Assembly (NCBI RefSeq): GCF_011397635.1
Contig: NC_064769.1
Location: 14,587,207 to 14,651,206, forward strand
Length of the DNA: 64,000 nt
From: Epinephelus fuscoguttatus
Lineage: Eukaryota; Chordata; Actinopteri; Perciformes; Serranidae
Reading direction: 5' to 3'
In this document: in pieces, positions 12,701 to 27,700 of the stretch
Layout: every line of letters starts with the position of its first letter
How positions within the stretch are numbered: position 1 is the first letter of the stretch
Position numbers and translations under genes: made by a program
Notes under the pieces: model-generated
The model's input: the letters and a program-made list of their open reading frames with translations, nothing else
The model's database searches: none
What the model was told of the DNA's origin: nothing

Positions 12701-15700
12701 TAGAGTACAGGTAAAAAAAAAATCTAACAGACAATTGGCCAATAACGGAAAACAAGTACAATTTGAAATGCATTTATTGAACAACCGGGCTTCAACTAGC
12801 CTACTAAACCATTAAGTCAAAGTTAACTTTAGAAAAGTCAGCAAACGTTCTGTTGCTGCTGTCACAAAGGTTGGACGCAGCACCGATGGGCTGTCTTTGG
12901 AGCTGCGCTCCTCAAGGTCAGTTTAACATCTACCTGGTTATTATGAGCTAACACAAGCATCCGACACCAAGCCATTAACCAGTCCCAGCAACCTCACACT
13001 GACACTGAAACAGCTTGACTCTGTTGGTAAACCCTTTAATAACCACTAGGTAACTTTAGCCGTGTGATGCTAACACTTCGCCCTATCACTGGTGGTTTCT
13101 AGGTGCAGAGCTCACACTCCTTCAGCAGTAATCTCTTGATGAACAGAGAGAACAACAGGGCAAAGAGTCTATGAGCAAAGCAATACACTGCATGTAGCTC
13201 CACAATTATATAAGATTTTTCCCCTTTTAAAAAGTAAAAAAATATATTTATAAAAATCATGTTCACAAGTGTGATGTTGAGCGGCAATTACTCAATAAAT
13301 TAAACAAATGCTGAAGTCCAAACTGAGTACTCATACCCATTCCTAGAGGATATAATGACGAAGTGTGTAAAGGGAAACAATGGCACAGCTGGAACAGTCT
13401 GGTAAGTTCAGAAAATTACTTTACTGTAATGCAGCCTTTAAAACCAGGAAATTACAACACTTTCAATATTACAATCTCAAATATAAGGCGATATCTATTC
13501 TTATATCATGACATAATACTAACATATTGCCCAGCTCTAAACTCTACCTTTACACTATCCCTTCATTAATGTAATGGCTTAAGGACATGGCATCTCCCTT
13601 TCTGCTGTTACTGATAAATCTATATTCTTTTTTAACAGGTACACTAGTCACATCCTGATGTCCAGGTTTTCTTGCTAAATGTTACCACTAAAAATGCGAC
13701 ATTCATCAATCAATCTGGAGGACAAATTGAGCCCTGCTACTTCTCGTAGCTTGGAAACAGGAAAAAAAAGATGCATAAGGAAGTTGTTGCTAAAAATGGA
13801 CCAGAAAAATAGGCAGCGGCAGAGTGAGGAGCAGAATATCTGACAGATTGCAGCTTTGATAAGGCAAACAGCAGAATCCTCTCTGGAGAAAGATATCCAA
13901 GTCTTCTTCAAACAGAATAGACTACGCCGTCTCCAGTACACAGCCAAACACTTAACTGTCTGGTGGTTTTATAGGCCACTCTGTTTGCATCCAAAAACCG
14001 CCCAAGATACGACTCAGCTGTGATCCTAACCTGCGATGCTCAAATCAGGCACACAAATTATGATGTTTAAGCACTTGTAATGTTCTATTTGGCTACAGTT
14101 CAAGATACAACAGAGAGATTTCCACAACATCCATGAGAGCAGTCTTTTTTTACTGTCAGGTTAGCATGTGAAGATGGGGGTTTGGGGCTACTCTGTCCTG
14201 AGACCAGACTTGGTGGGCGAGCTGTCTGCCTCCATGCACACAAAGCACCCTATGATAATTTGGCATTTCAGAACTGTGTCGTCCAAAAAGTTGTTCCCAC
14301 TTCTCTGACTGGTTTGACCTATGGTTCAGCGCTCAGTGTGTCACTTTATCAGCCTCAAAAAGCACACTGCAACAAGCTGACAGCCAAACCACTGATGGTG
14401 CACCACAGTGGGGAAGAAAAAAAAAGGAGAGGACAAGAACAAAAAAATGAAAGTTCTCCATTGTGGACAAGAGGGCATCAAGGAGACAAGTGATATTGAC
14501 TTGAGGCAGTGATACAGCCAAAAGAAAAGACTGTAGAGCAAGAAAAAAAATCATCGCTTGGCAGCCGGTTACACTTCGCGATGACACACTGCCTACAGTG
14601 TTAGGCACAGTCAATAAATGTGTGTGTGTGAAATGTTATAGAGAATGTTCTGTATAAAAGAAACAAAATGCCAATGTGTGGTCCAATGGCAGCATGCCCA
14701 GCTTGCCAAATGACATAACATGCCTGCTTCAAACAAAGCACTACACTGTATTGTAGGCCTATTCAACCTATCTTTACATTCTGTGTTAGCTGTCAGTCGC
14801 ATATGTAGTTCTTCCGTATTTTGTAAGCACTTACATTCGTTGACATTCAGTGTATCTAGGGATTTTCTCCAAGTACACATAGGTAAGCGGCAATCTATCA
14901 TACATGCTATAATGCAAAGCTTAGTCAAACTTTTCATCTCTTCTGACAAATAAACAATAAATTAACAGATGCAAGAGAACAGGCAGCCCCTTGAAAGAAA
15001 TACTGGCCAGCGGTGGAGGAGCTGCCTTGGCATGCACCTAGAGATAGACAGAAAAGCACCTCCTCAGACATATAAGGAGAGGACCGGGCTTGAGGCTGCC
15101 TGTGCTGTGCTGTTGTTGTGTCTTCCTCTTCTATATGGCAGCAGAGAGCTCCCACTGAACTGAGGGAAACATTACAGCTGCCCTCTTCTTTGCCGGCTGA
15201 GCGCCAGCAATTCCCTTCTGCAGAACATGCACACACAACAGGCACTAATGTATGCAGTGATTTTATCAGTAACATGCACATTAAAGTGACTGAATGAGAT
15301 TTAATCATAAAATGTCCCCATCTTCACTTCATTATGTTATCAGGAAAACTGCAGGATGTAGTGTAACAAAAAGCTCAAATCTTGCGACCTCCTACGTCGG
15401 TCCTCCACGCACAAAAACAGCAGTCCCGAACCTGCGAGGCCCAGACAGAATGGGCCTTATACAGCCAAGAACATCAATACTATGTTAGGCTGGATCTGCC
15501 GTTTGTTTTATCAAACATCAAACTCAGGACACAGACCCCAGAGTTACTGAGAATTTATAGGAAATAAATACTACTGCAGTTACAAAACCCTTTCAGGAAA
15601 TCCCTTCCCTTCTTCCATGGAACAACATCTTTGTTACGTCAACAACCATTTCACTCTCCTTCGAAGATGTTTCGCCAAGGCGAAGGTTATACAAAAGCGT

Positions 15701-18700
15701 GAATTGGTGAATTGATTATCCAGACCTACTTGTGCTCTTTTTAATTGCTGCAGCTCTTGACATTGTGCAGACATTTAATCTAGTTGTCATGGCAACTGAG
15801 GGCCTACAACGGGCTTAATTTCACAAGTCAATGAAACTAGTGTTCTCGTCTGTGGTGGAAATCTGAGAAATTTGACATAAGAGGAATGTAGGAGTTGTTA
15901 GCGGACCACAGCCTTAAAGCAGAGCAATGAAACTAACAGATGAACAGGCCGTGCAGTGTCTGTGTCCATGTTTTTTTCCTAGGAGCATCGCAATGTGTTT
16001 GTTTTGAGTTCTTTTGACTGAGCCTACGGCTGAAATCCTGCGGCATCAGATCTGGCAATGTGTCAGAGAGTTCACAGGAAGAAAACTGTGAAGACATAGG
16101 CGGTCACAAATAAAGTCAGAACAATTCATTCCAGTTTGTTAATAACCCTTGTGTTGAAATGAAAGCAGAACTATTCTGGGAAAATGGCATAAAAAGCAAT
16201 ACAGGTGTGCGACAATATCAGTTTTACAACCATCATATTTTATTTGGTGGCACATGGATGTTTTATTGGCATAATTGAGACTAATCCATAAAAGAAAGTA
16301 CTACCAGAAAGCCCATTATCACCGATGGAAATGGCACTTGATGTTACCAAGACAATATGATGTCTATATAGTCTGAAGTGGAAACAAACTGCATGAAGTA
16401 AATTGAAGAGGTTTGAGTTCGCAGTGGGTGGAACTAAGTAAATCAACTACTGGTGAAAGCTGTCAAAACAAACAAACTGCAATTAAAGTTAATGTGTGAT
16501 GTATGCAACAGAGGGAGTGAAGGGTAAGAGGTTACGAAGTGTGAATCTTACCAATCTGTTTTCATCAAACACCTCGAAGAGTAGCCTGTGATTCTGCGGA
16601 CACACCTGTGTTGGCAACAAAATAACAGGGGAGATTATACAGCAGTCATCTCATAGTTATGTTACATACAAAGCCAGTGTAAATGTACATGCATACAAAC
16701 ACTTTTTAGGCAACAACCTGTTTGTTTTTGCATCACAATAAATCATGACTAGTGGCTTGTCAATCAGCGATACTCAAATGGTTATAACATAGGGCTGAAC
16801 TATAATTCTTTTATAAATAACCAGTCAGGAGTAATCATATGCATGTAGCTAAGCCTCTAAAGTCTAATATGGTCCATTTGATTACAGTTCAGGAGGAGGT
16901 GGCACTGACTGTTAAACTGCAACTAAAGATTAACAACTCTGACACTACCGCTCTAGAGTAAACAAGAGAAATAACAGAGCATCGTAGTGGAGGGTGCTGG
17001 TAAGAATCTGACACATAGTAAAGCATGCAAAGAGTTCAAAACGTGAACTCACTCTGAAGTAGAATTCCTCGTTCCATTTGGGATTGAGGGTCTGAAACAC
17101 AAAGCATAGACGTGGTTAGACTAATAATTCATTATCAGTGAACACTATCATTAGTCTTACGCTGAAAACAGCACAGATGTATGAAACCTATCCAACTCGG
17201 AGTGAGAGAAGAGAGTCCAAGTGAGAAATTAGGCTCTATCTTGTGCGTCAATGATCCTCTTAGGTTGTTAGGAAGTTTGTAGCTAACAACATGTCCCAGT
17301 GATTGGCATTAGTCCCTAGATTAACAACCATGAGGATTTTCATCCACTTTCTGGATGGGTCAGCTCAGTGTGTGGACGCTCAGACTCTCTCCTTCTGCCT
17401 CACACATTTGATATTTTATTGGACTGAGAACTATTTGACACATCTCATTAAAATTCCTTGGGTGATTGAAAAGACTTAAACACCAGAATGTCAATGAAAC
17501 CTTGATTTCACAGGTCACTCTGATTAATAAACACTTTACAACATTTTACGGCAGCGATGAAATAACATCTCCATTTAAACAACTGCTGACAAAGCAGAAT
17601 TACAAATGAACCCACTGCCCTTTCACCAAAAGCCAATTTAAATCTAAAATCAGTCTTGAAAATTTTTCTAGAATAGTATGCCAAATATCAATGTTTGGTA
17701 TAGGCTCAGGGTATCTTCTGGTTACTGATGCTAATCTCAGAGTGGCTCTTCATTTCTCATCGCCATCTTGCCACAAGCTATACTTTTATACTCAACGACA
17801 AAGACGCCATCAAAGGTGTCCCATTTAAAGACACACAGAACCCACGGAAGAGCCGAGCAGTGATGCTTCATTTTCTGCTCCACATAGCAGTGCATTGTCA
17901 GCTATTTATATCCAGTAAGGCAACCGTGGCCACTGGCAGCATATGTCTGCCTGCGTGGAGGCCTGAGCTGCCCGACTCCAGCAGAGGCTTGGCTGGCAGC
18001 TACATGAAGCTAACCTTAACTAGCAGGAAAGGAGACATTTACAAAAGGAGCTGAGTCAGGCTATTTTACAGTGTTAGAAGCCAACAGCTTCACTGGGATT
18101 TCTCCCCTGTATATTATATAACTTGTAATGCACAATAGCATGCATTACAGATTCTGGATTAAATGAGAACATGTGACAGACCTCTATAGGCTTCATTTCA
18201 GCTCAGAGAAATGCACAATGTGAGCAATCATTATGGACATATGGTTCAAAATCACAGCCCACTTCAACATTAAAATATCCTCTTAAGAGTTTATACTAAT
18301 AGCAAGTAATAGCTCCCCCTGCTGTGAACAGATTTCCTCCCAAAATAGGCCACTGAGGTGAAAAGAGCTTGCCCAATGTCTCCCTCTACGCTCTACAGAG
18401 CAGAAAAGGAAGCACTGCCTTCTGCTTCTTTACTGTGGTTTCCATCTCTAGAGACGATATGATGCACTGATATGAAGGAGAGGTGGTGGCAGCACAGGGG
18501 GTGGGGCTATTCAGAGAACATAGTAATCTCAAATCTGTGACTCAAAAGGGGAGTGAACAAAGTCACATTTAAATGGCTGTGCAGTAAAAGCGTGGTGCAG
18601 GTGTGTGGGAGGGGATTACTGCTGCAGGAGTGGCCAATCTGATATGATGAAAACAAATCAGAGTTTGTTAGGTCTCAATCTACGAGCCTACGGTCTGTGC

Positions 18701-21700
18701 AGGACACAGGAAGGAGCAGCACTATGCTACAGATGCATGCATCAGAGCCACTTCTTACTTTAGGACTTACCTTTTTAATGGTTTTTGTTTGGACTAAGGC
18801 AAGCTCTTTGTTTTCATCCGCAACATAGAGGGACAGTTTGACGTAGGGATCGCTGCAGAAACAAAACAGGAATAAAAGAAGAATCAGTTTCATCTTGAGC
18901 TTTTCACAGTTCTCACTTTGCAACAGCTCATGCAAATTCACAGGTACAAATCGGCTCCCAACAGTCATAAGAGTATTCAACAAACATTATTTACAGATCG
19001 TATTGCTGACAACAAGAAACACACATAATAGTACAAAACCAACACTTTTCCAACATCTCTCTCCAAAAAAAGGCCAAAATACTATGAACAAATAACTGTT
19101 TAAATCAAGCAATATCTGACTAAAACACAAAAATCTGACCAAGCATTAAGTGGCAACTTTATGGCTATACTTAGCGACTTGTATTTAACTTTCATTTCGC
19201 TGAGCTGAGACGTCTCTAAATGCAGCTTTCAGTCATGTCAATCACTGCTCATAAACTGTGGTCAAACTGTCACTAGGCAGCGCTGATCAAATATGAATCA
19301 ATATTCGGTGACTGCATTGCCTATTTCTCACCTCTAATGTTTTCAGAAACATATTGCAGTGTACTGTTAAGCTGTAAAATGAGAACGTTTGTGACCCCGC
19401 CACCATGTTGAAAACAGTTGTGCGAAAATGGCCCAGCGGCTAGAGCAAATGTTCTCATTTAACTGCAAAACAGTACACTTAAATATGTGTCTGTAAACAT
19501 CTGAGGTGAGAAACAGGCAATGCAGTAACAGAGTTGATTTATATTTGATCAGCACTGCCTAGTTTGGCAATTTGACGGCAGTTCACGACCCGTGATTACC
19601 ATGATTGACAGCTGCATTACAATCTCCTCAGCTCTGATTGCTTGATGTCCTTCAGCCACAGTAGATTCTAGCAAATGCCATCAGAGGCACTATGAGGAGG
19701 ACAAGATATTTTGCACAGACTATGTCTCTCTTATACTTTTGTCAGGATATGGTGACAGTTTTCAGAAAATATGACAAGTTTGTTACCAACTGAAGCTTTA
19801 AGTACTTGACAGTTTTTAATTCTATATACTGAAACACACTTTTAGGTCTTAAAAGAAATTAGGGATCCCCTTCTTCTACAATAATAAACAGAATACTGTA
19901 CAGCCTAGTGTGCCTAACCTCAACTCGTCCCATTCCCAGTCTACATCATTTTAACTGTGGGCACAGGTACCACAGCCCATATTGCTAAGCTTCCTACACT
20001 CTGACAAACTGCCTGTTTCCAGACCTGAAACCTGAGTCTGCCACCAACAACCACAGCAGATAAAAACTGCTTGCATTTAGGTATTATGAGATAAGGCTAT
20101 AATGTCTTATTGACAAAGCAGAGGGCTAAAAATAGAAACTGCAACGCATTTTGAGGTAAGCAGTGCAAGTAGTAAGCAGAGTATGTGACTGTGCCATTTA
20201 AAAATAGCCAGTTGGTTTATTTGTAGGTGCTGACAGGGGAGAAAATCTCCAGTGAGTTCTGGATAGAGAGGCAGAGCTGCACTATTTACCAAGCAGACCA
20301 ATTACTCTACTGATCTCAGTCCCAACAGGCAGTACAGGGTAAAGTGTCAGGTTATAACCTTTCCAAAAACCTCCCTGAGAAAGAAAACTTCTCACAAGTC
20401 TGACTGTGACAGTGAAGATTTTTCAGTCAGTGACTTTGCACGTTCCTACATGAAGCTTTTTATATTAAGACCAAACCTGGATGACAAAACCGCTGTTACA
20501 CATTTATGTTTCTGTTGTCTGTTTTCTGGCTGCAGCAATTTCATTTGTGTGTAGTCTAGATTACATAATGCAGGTAGTATGTGGAGAGGTGGCACTGTCT
20601 AACAAAAATAGTGGCGGCACTACCTGAAGGTTTGTTTGCTGTCTGCTGTGAAAAAGTCCTATAGGGCTGGATATCGCCGCGGATTTCCCAAACTGATTCT
20701 GATTCACAAGGTCCCAATTTGAGTCGAATCATGATCTAAATTAATATCAATTAATTTGGGGATATTCCAGTTACAATACCAATTTTTTTCTCTTGGGTAT
20801 GAACGCAACTCTCAGAGAACTAATGCTGTAAATTGTACAAGGAACCCTCTAACCTGGTGCAATAATAAAAAAAAATGAATAAGTAACAGAACTCCCTTTG
20901 CACAGCCAGTCTCAAGGATCAGGTGCTGGTCGGACGCAGAACATCTTCGATTAAAATCATAAACATAAACCACCGCAACCTGAACTGAATACCTGCAATT
21001 ATTTTAAAAGCAAACAATGCATTACGCCCGTGGCTTATTCAGGTTCGCGATTCCCACTTCACCCAAATCTTTGCATGAGCGTGTGGGTGAAATGTAGCCT
21101 GGTTCTAGTATATTACTGAGGATTCGAAAGCTATAATTTTCAACAACGCCGTACAGACATATGTCCTTGCATATGAAAGTTGCAACAACCTCAGTACTTT
21201 TTTGGACAAGCAGAGAACTGGATAGTAAATGCCTGTTCCAGTGGGGTTTGTTTCAGGTCGGATATTTTCGCAGGTCGCTTATCTGGATGATGTTTCCTTA
21301 AATGGTTTCAGAATTGTAGCATTTCTTTGCTTTTGTCCAGCTTTTCTCAGTCTTCATAGTTTTTAAATCCAAAATGCAACCAGACATCTCCCCTTAGGCT
21401 TGTTGGCACCTTCAGTGGAACAGCTTACGGCATGTTTGGATTCAACTGAGGTTCGCTAGTCTCTCATGTGGTTGATGTGTAGATTAATAGTTTGGTCAAT
21501 AAAACATCAGAAAACACTGAAAAATGCCCATCACAATATCCTGAAGCCCAAGATAACCACATCAAAAGTCTGTTGTCTGACCAACAGTCCAAAACCTTGC
21601 TTAAATGATTAATCTGTGATCCAAAGAATTGATGACAGATTGATTAATTGATTTATCGCTCATCTACTTCCGAGGGGCCAAAATTTCCCATAAAGCTCCC

Positions 21701-24700
21701 ATTTCTCTGTCCCATTCCTGCTTATGTGCGTCCTGAAATGACTCATATCAATGTGAACACAATCTGCTACATAATGAGCATATACATTTATAGATGTCAT
21801 TTCAGGACACAACTCTATTGTGTGTAATTAAACGACAGACAAAACAACAAGCTGCAGGCTACATGTAGAACAGAGACACACATCCTCTAATTCCTCACAC
21901 CAACACAATCTCTAGCTTTCAGTCTTCCCGGATGACACCAAGGAAGTGAATATCTTTTTTTTCCCAATGCCCTGGGTGAGATGTTGGTGTTACATGTTGA
22001 ATTTCCTGTGTAATAAATGACATTTGGACTGCAGTGGCTAGACTTGACACACAAGATAGAAATATGATTTGAAATAGCAATTCAAACCATCTGAATGCAT
22101 TTTAAATCTGATTTGCAATAATCACTTTCCAGGCAATTTTTTTCCCTGCCATCAGACTTGATATAAGCAGCAATCTAATTCCAGTATGGATATATCCAAA
22201 ATTAGATTTCGCCTGCCAGTTGGAGTGCGGCCCTGCATTGATTCTAAGGAAGTAGCTGAGAGGGAGCGAAAGGAAAAGGGCAGAAGCAGAGATGGGAAAT
22301 ATTAAAAAATGAGCCGCGAATGTACCCAAAGCAACTGCTGTTGCTTGATTGTTAATTAACATCTCCAGGAACCCCACAGCCTCTAATTGTGTGTTTGTGT
22401 GGTTCTGTGATGTGCTGTGACTAAACTAAAACAATGGCCCTACTGTATCACGACCGCACTGAGACTCCTTCTTGTCTCCTTGCCTTTATCAACAGAGATC
22501 CTGCTGAGGGAGACAGGGTACTTAAGGTCAACACTGGGAGATGAAAGCTAACAAGGGTGGCTGGATTCAAATGGTACCTTGGTCCACTTGTTGTTCGATT
22601 GCACGCGACTTCCTCGCACCTCGCTAAATCAACAAAAACAAAACCTATGGGTGTTTCTCTTCGTCCGAAATAACCTAGAAGAACACAATAGATCAAAGTA
22701 GCTGTATCACAGAATAAAGCAGCAACGGGGACGGGTTTGGAGCAAAAAAAAAAGGAGAAAAGAACAAGCCAGCACTGTTTGAGCATCTTATGAGGTGACA
22801 GACTGCCAAGTCAGCACTGTCTCCTGTGGTAGCTCGCCACACATCCAGACCTCATTCAGTGTTTCTTCATTACAGTTCAGATTTCTCCTGAGCCAGGCTG
22901 AGCTGTCCTGCCAGCAGGGCATCAGGATGCTAACACATGCACTCTGGCATGTGAGGAGCACTCACACAGTGCTAAACATGCCAGGCTCCTTCTCCGACAA
23001 TGTCCGCTCTCTCATAGCTCAAATACAATGCATTACTGTAAACGACAGTAGGGTTAGTGTTCAGAATTAGATGAGGCTTACACTAGTCATACGATGATTT
23101 CAGCCAGATACCAAGTGCATTAAAAAAAAAACGCAGTTTAAAGTCGTTATCCATAACTGTATGAGAAATAAAATAATTGAATTCTGATTGTGTGAGTAAA
23201 GCTTTGCTCTGACTGGGTGTTGTCTCATTCAGACTATTCTTGAACCTTCTCGTGCTTGTTGTTTACCAGCAGATGTTACTGATGCAGTTAAAAAATGATA
23301 ACATGCGATCTTCAGTGAGACAGCCTTGGATGGCATTGCTGCCGTACTGCTTCATGCATTTGCATTTTATTTTCAGTGCAAAGCTATTCAGGTATTGAAG
23401 TGGACCTTTGTGGGCCAAACAGCTGACTCTTGAACAGGAATTTCAATTCAGCTGTCGGAGAATTTGCTCTCAAGGGAGCATGTTGTCGAGAATGCATATG
23501 AAAAAAGCAACAGCACTGCAGACACTGAATCACATGTGGATCCTTAGACATACAGTGGTGGAAAAAAGTTTTCGGACACCCTTAAAATTTTACACAATCT
23601 CAAATATTATCATGAAATATTTGTGGAAAAATCTTTTTTGTGTTTCAAAAGGTGTGGCTGCATTAGACAGATACAAACAAATACAAATTATATTTTTTTG
23701 TTTATTGTTTACAAGAAAAACTAACAAAACTAAATTCTTGACAGTTTCAATATGTCAGTTCTCAACATTGTCGGTATCAAAGTCAACAAATAACAGAGAA
23801 TGTGTTCAAAACTGAACAAAAAATAAATAAACCATCACATCATCAAATTAATATTTAGTAGTCCTGCCATTGGCACGTAGTAGAGCTCTAATCCTGGCTG
23901 GCATGTTCCCCACGAGCCTTTCATGCTGTTGAGGGGTAATCTTGTCCCATTCTTCTTGAATTACAGCTTTTAATTCTTCTAAATTCTTTGGTTTATGCTT
24001 TGAAACAGACCTTTTGATAATCCACCACAGATTTTCAATGGGGCTCATGTCCGGGGATTGAGCTGGCCACTCTAAAGACCTGGATACTGTGCTCCTGCAG
24101 CCATGTTCTACTGGCCTTGGATGTGTGGCAAGGGGCATTATCTTGTTGAAACATCCAGTTTTTACCTCGACGGAACAGTGCATGCGCAGAAGGGAGCATG
24201 TGGGTTTCAAGAATGGTACAATATTTGGTAGAGTTCAATGGGCCATCACAGACAGTGAGATGACCAACACCAGCAGCACTCATGCATCCCCAAACCATGA
24301 TACTGCCTCCACCATGCTTGACAGTAGGTACTGTACATGCTGGAGATAATGCTTCGCCTGGCCTTCTGCGTACCCTCACATTAGTAGGAGGAAGATAAAG
24401 CTGGAAACTGGACTCATCTGACCAGAAAATCTTCTTCCAATTCCTGGCTGTCCAGTTCTTGTGTGCCTGGGCCCAACGACGCCGGGCTAACCTCAGTCTC
24501 TCATTGATCAGGGGCTTCTTGATAGCCTTGTAGGACCTTAAGCCATGATCTAAAAGTCGGCCACGTACAGTGCGGGTGGAACACTGGACACCAGTTTGGT
24601 TTGACCACTGCTGCTGAAGCTCCTGTGATGTCATTCGGTGGTTTTGCCTGCACATGCGGATCAGGATGCGGTCATTTCTTGCTGAAGAAACCCTTGGACG

Positions 24701-27700
24701 CCCAGATCTTGGTTTGTCTTCCAAGCTGTTGATTCGTCTGTATTTCTGCAGAGTGTATCCAACTGCTGAAGGACTGCATCTGCACTTCCTGGCTATTTGG
24801 CGGCAGCTGTACCCTTCCTGGCTGAGAATCTTTATCTTCAGGCATGTTTCCTGCGTTAGGTTCCTTGTTTTAGCCATTTTTGTGTCTGAAGAACTTTCCA
24901 ATGTGCTGGCTTTATGTAGACACGAAGCTTGGCAACAAAAATTGTGTCTTTTAATAAAAAGAACAACCTTCATCACTGTACCAAAATGACCCAATACTCA
25001 AAATTTCTTATGTATTTTTATGGAACCAATCAATTTTAAGTTTTTTATGGCTTTTTTGGATTTATTTAGTATTTTGGCTGTGACTGTACTAAGAGAAATT
25101 GCACTTGAAGACCTAAGAGTGATTCTTAATGCGATATTTCACAAATGCATGGGGTGTCCGAAAACTTTTTTCCACCACTGTAACCTTATTTTAGACAATC
25201 TTAAAATATATTTTACTCTCTTCCCATACACCTGACTTTACTTATAGGTTAGTGTATGCAGGGCTCAACAATAGGGATTGCCTGATTGCGCAGGGGAAGT
25301 AAGATGCAACAATGGGATAGTAAATCTGGCAACTCAAAAAGAATTAAACACATAGGCCTACTTATTTCCTTATCTAATGATGTAAGTAGGTACAGAGTGA
25401 GGCATCTCGCTTTCTTCTTATTTCCGTCGAAACTTGCACATGCGCAGTACCAATAGAGCACAAAAAGAGCAGCGGGTAAAGACAAAGTTGATGAGCTGAA
25501 GCACAAGCAATCAGTTCAATTATCCTGAAAACAGGAGGTTGGTTGGGTGGCGTTACAGGATGTGAGCGAAAATCAAACTTAGTGTTGTGCAGTTTACTGC
25601 AAGTTTGAGAGTCAGGTGGATAAAACAGGGTTGTTTTTAAAAGGCATGTCGAGTTTCCGAAAAACAAATCTGCAGCAGAAAGGATGGTCCACGGTTCCAA
25701 GAAAAATAAACAAGTATTATCAAGTTCTTCGGCTGAATGTTGCATGTGGCCTGGACTAAGAGCACAGAAATGGTACGTACATAAAATGATAACTGATTTA
25801 GCTGTGCCTGATGGTCACTCCGTGTACTATTAAGAGATTGCAGCCCTCTAGTACTGCAGGTACAGAGGCGGGTAATTAAAATTCAGAGGGCAGAAGTCAC
25901 AGCGCTCAGCCATGCTAAAAAATAACTATACACAGACTTCAGAGGGGTGTTATGTAACATGGCATAAAAGTTGTGATAACAGTGGGTTACACTTCATCAC
26001 AGAAACACACAAGGAGAGAGGAGGTCTGACAGCACAAGAAAAGACCTCTTGATGAACACAAGACCCACAAAAGTTTAACATCTGTGTCTTCCTACGTGTG
26101 AGAAAGTATGTCTTGACAGAGTATGTGGTATGGTATAATTATTAGTCACGCTTTTATCTGGGAAAACTGTAATAGAGGTGGGTTATGAGTAGGATTGGAG
26201 AGGCAGGTAGGTAATCATTGATTAACACTGGAGCCTAAGGTCTCTGTAAGGTAAAGGAGTGTAGTCACAGTGCATAACACTGTCCTGTCCAAGGTCAGCC
26301 TAAAGGAGACCCTCTAAATCAAAGAGCAGGATGCTATATGCAACGACATGTCTACAGATATGCTTGTATTTGCCTTTTTTCATATCAGTACTGTATGTTA
26401 CAAAACAGTTATAAAAATGACAACACATATGTGAGCTTTAGAGAAACTAACACCAGCCTACATATCAAAATATACAACTAGTGATAAGCAAAGGGAATAC
26501 ACCTGAAGTGAAGTAGCCTGTGTCCACAGCAAGTACACTGACCAGGCCTACACATCTATCCCACAACAATGACATTAAAGTGGCATAACAGTGTGACTAC
26601 TGAGAAACCTCTGCTGAAAACAGCCTCTTCTGGTGTGTCCTAAATAAAAGTCCTGTGATACTCACCTGGCTCCAATGATGTCTTTCTTCGCCAGATCCAT
26701 TCCTGCAATGACCTTAACCCGCAGCACTCTCGTTTCATGCTGCAGAAGAAAGAGACGGTGGACCCAAACGTTAAATTGAATTCATGGGAAAATTATCTCA
26801 TAACTTCAAATGGAAGCCACTTCAAAGATTCAAAGCTGCATTTTTCAAGTCAATAACCCTGACCTAGAAATGAATTGAGTTGTGTCTGAAAAGCATTCAA
26901 TCCTGAATAACTCCAACATTTAAAACCTGACAGGTGACAATACATAAACAATACTGAAATATTGCAGAGAAAGGGTACTGTAATGTTAGTTATAGGAATA
27001 CTTAACCCACAAAGTGATCATTTGTATATCAGTTACCCCCTCTGTGTTACACTGAATTTGTGGAGAAAACTTTGTTTTTATGACATACCTCTACAGTTAA
27101 TGAGGAATCCAAAAACAGAGAAAATCCTTGATGAATTGGAGTAAAAGGGGACTGCATTTAACAACAATACTATATCAAAACATCTGTTTACAAATGCTCA
27201 CCCATCTGATTCAGTATAATCCAAGTCTCATGTATCCAGTCATATACTCAGTACTTCCTAAACACATTACTATTTAAAATACTTGTACAAAGTTCAAATG
27301 CACGCGCTTGCCCAGGCACGCTACTCACTACTATTTCTTAAAAAGTGAGGTTTTAGTGAAAATGCAGGTGTTTGGCAAGAACATAGCATATAACTGGATA
27401 AATGAAACTTGGGCCATACTTAATGAGTTGTGTAAGAGTTTGTACACTAATGTTTTGATAGCGTTTTGCTGTTGTTATAGGCAGGTCCGCTTTTACTCCA
27501 ATTCATCAGGAACGTTCTACGTTTTTGGATTCTTCGCTCACCATGGAGGCATGCAAGAAAAACAAAGTTGTCGTCACAAATTCAACAAACACATGGTGAG
27601 TACTTTAAATACAAATGATCATTTTCTGGATGAAGTAGGCTATTTCTTTAATACTAAACCACTTCATACTATGCTTGGTCTACAGCTTCACATAGTCTTT

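Noticed and set aside
17728..18054. 108-codon open frame in a nedd4l intron
   Set aside because: No motif or homology recognised and no supporting context.
22448..22786. 112-codon minus-strand frame with hydrophobic start
   Set aside because: No family match. It starts in a poly-A/T rich stretch of intron, and codon content looks random.
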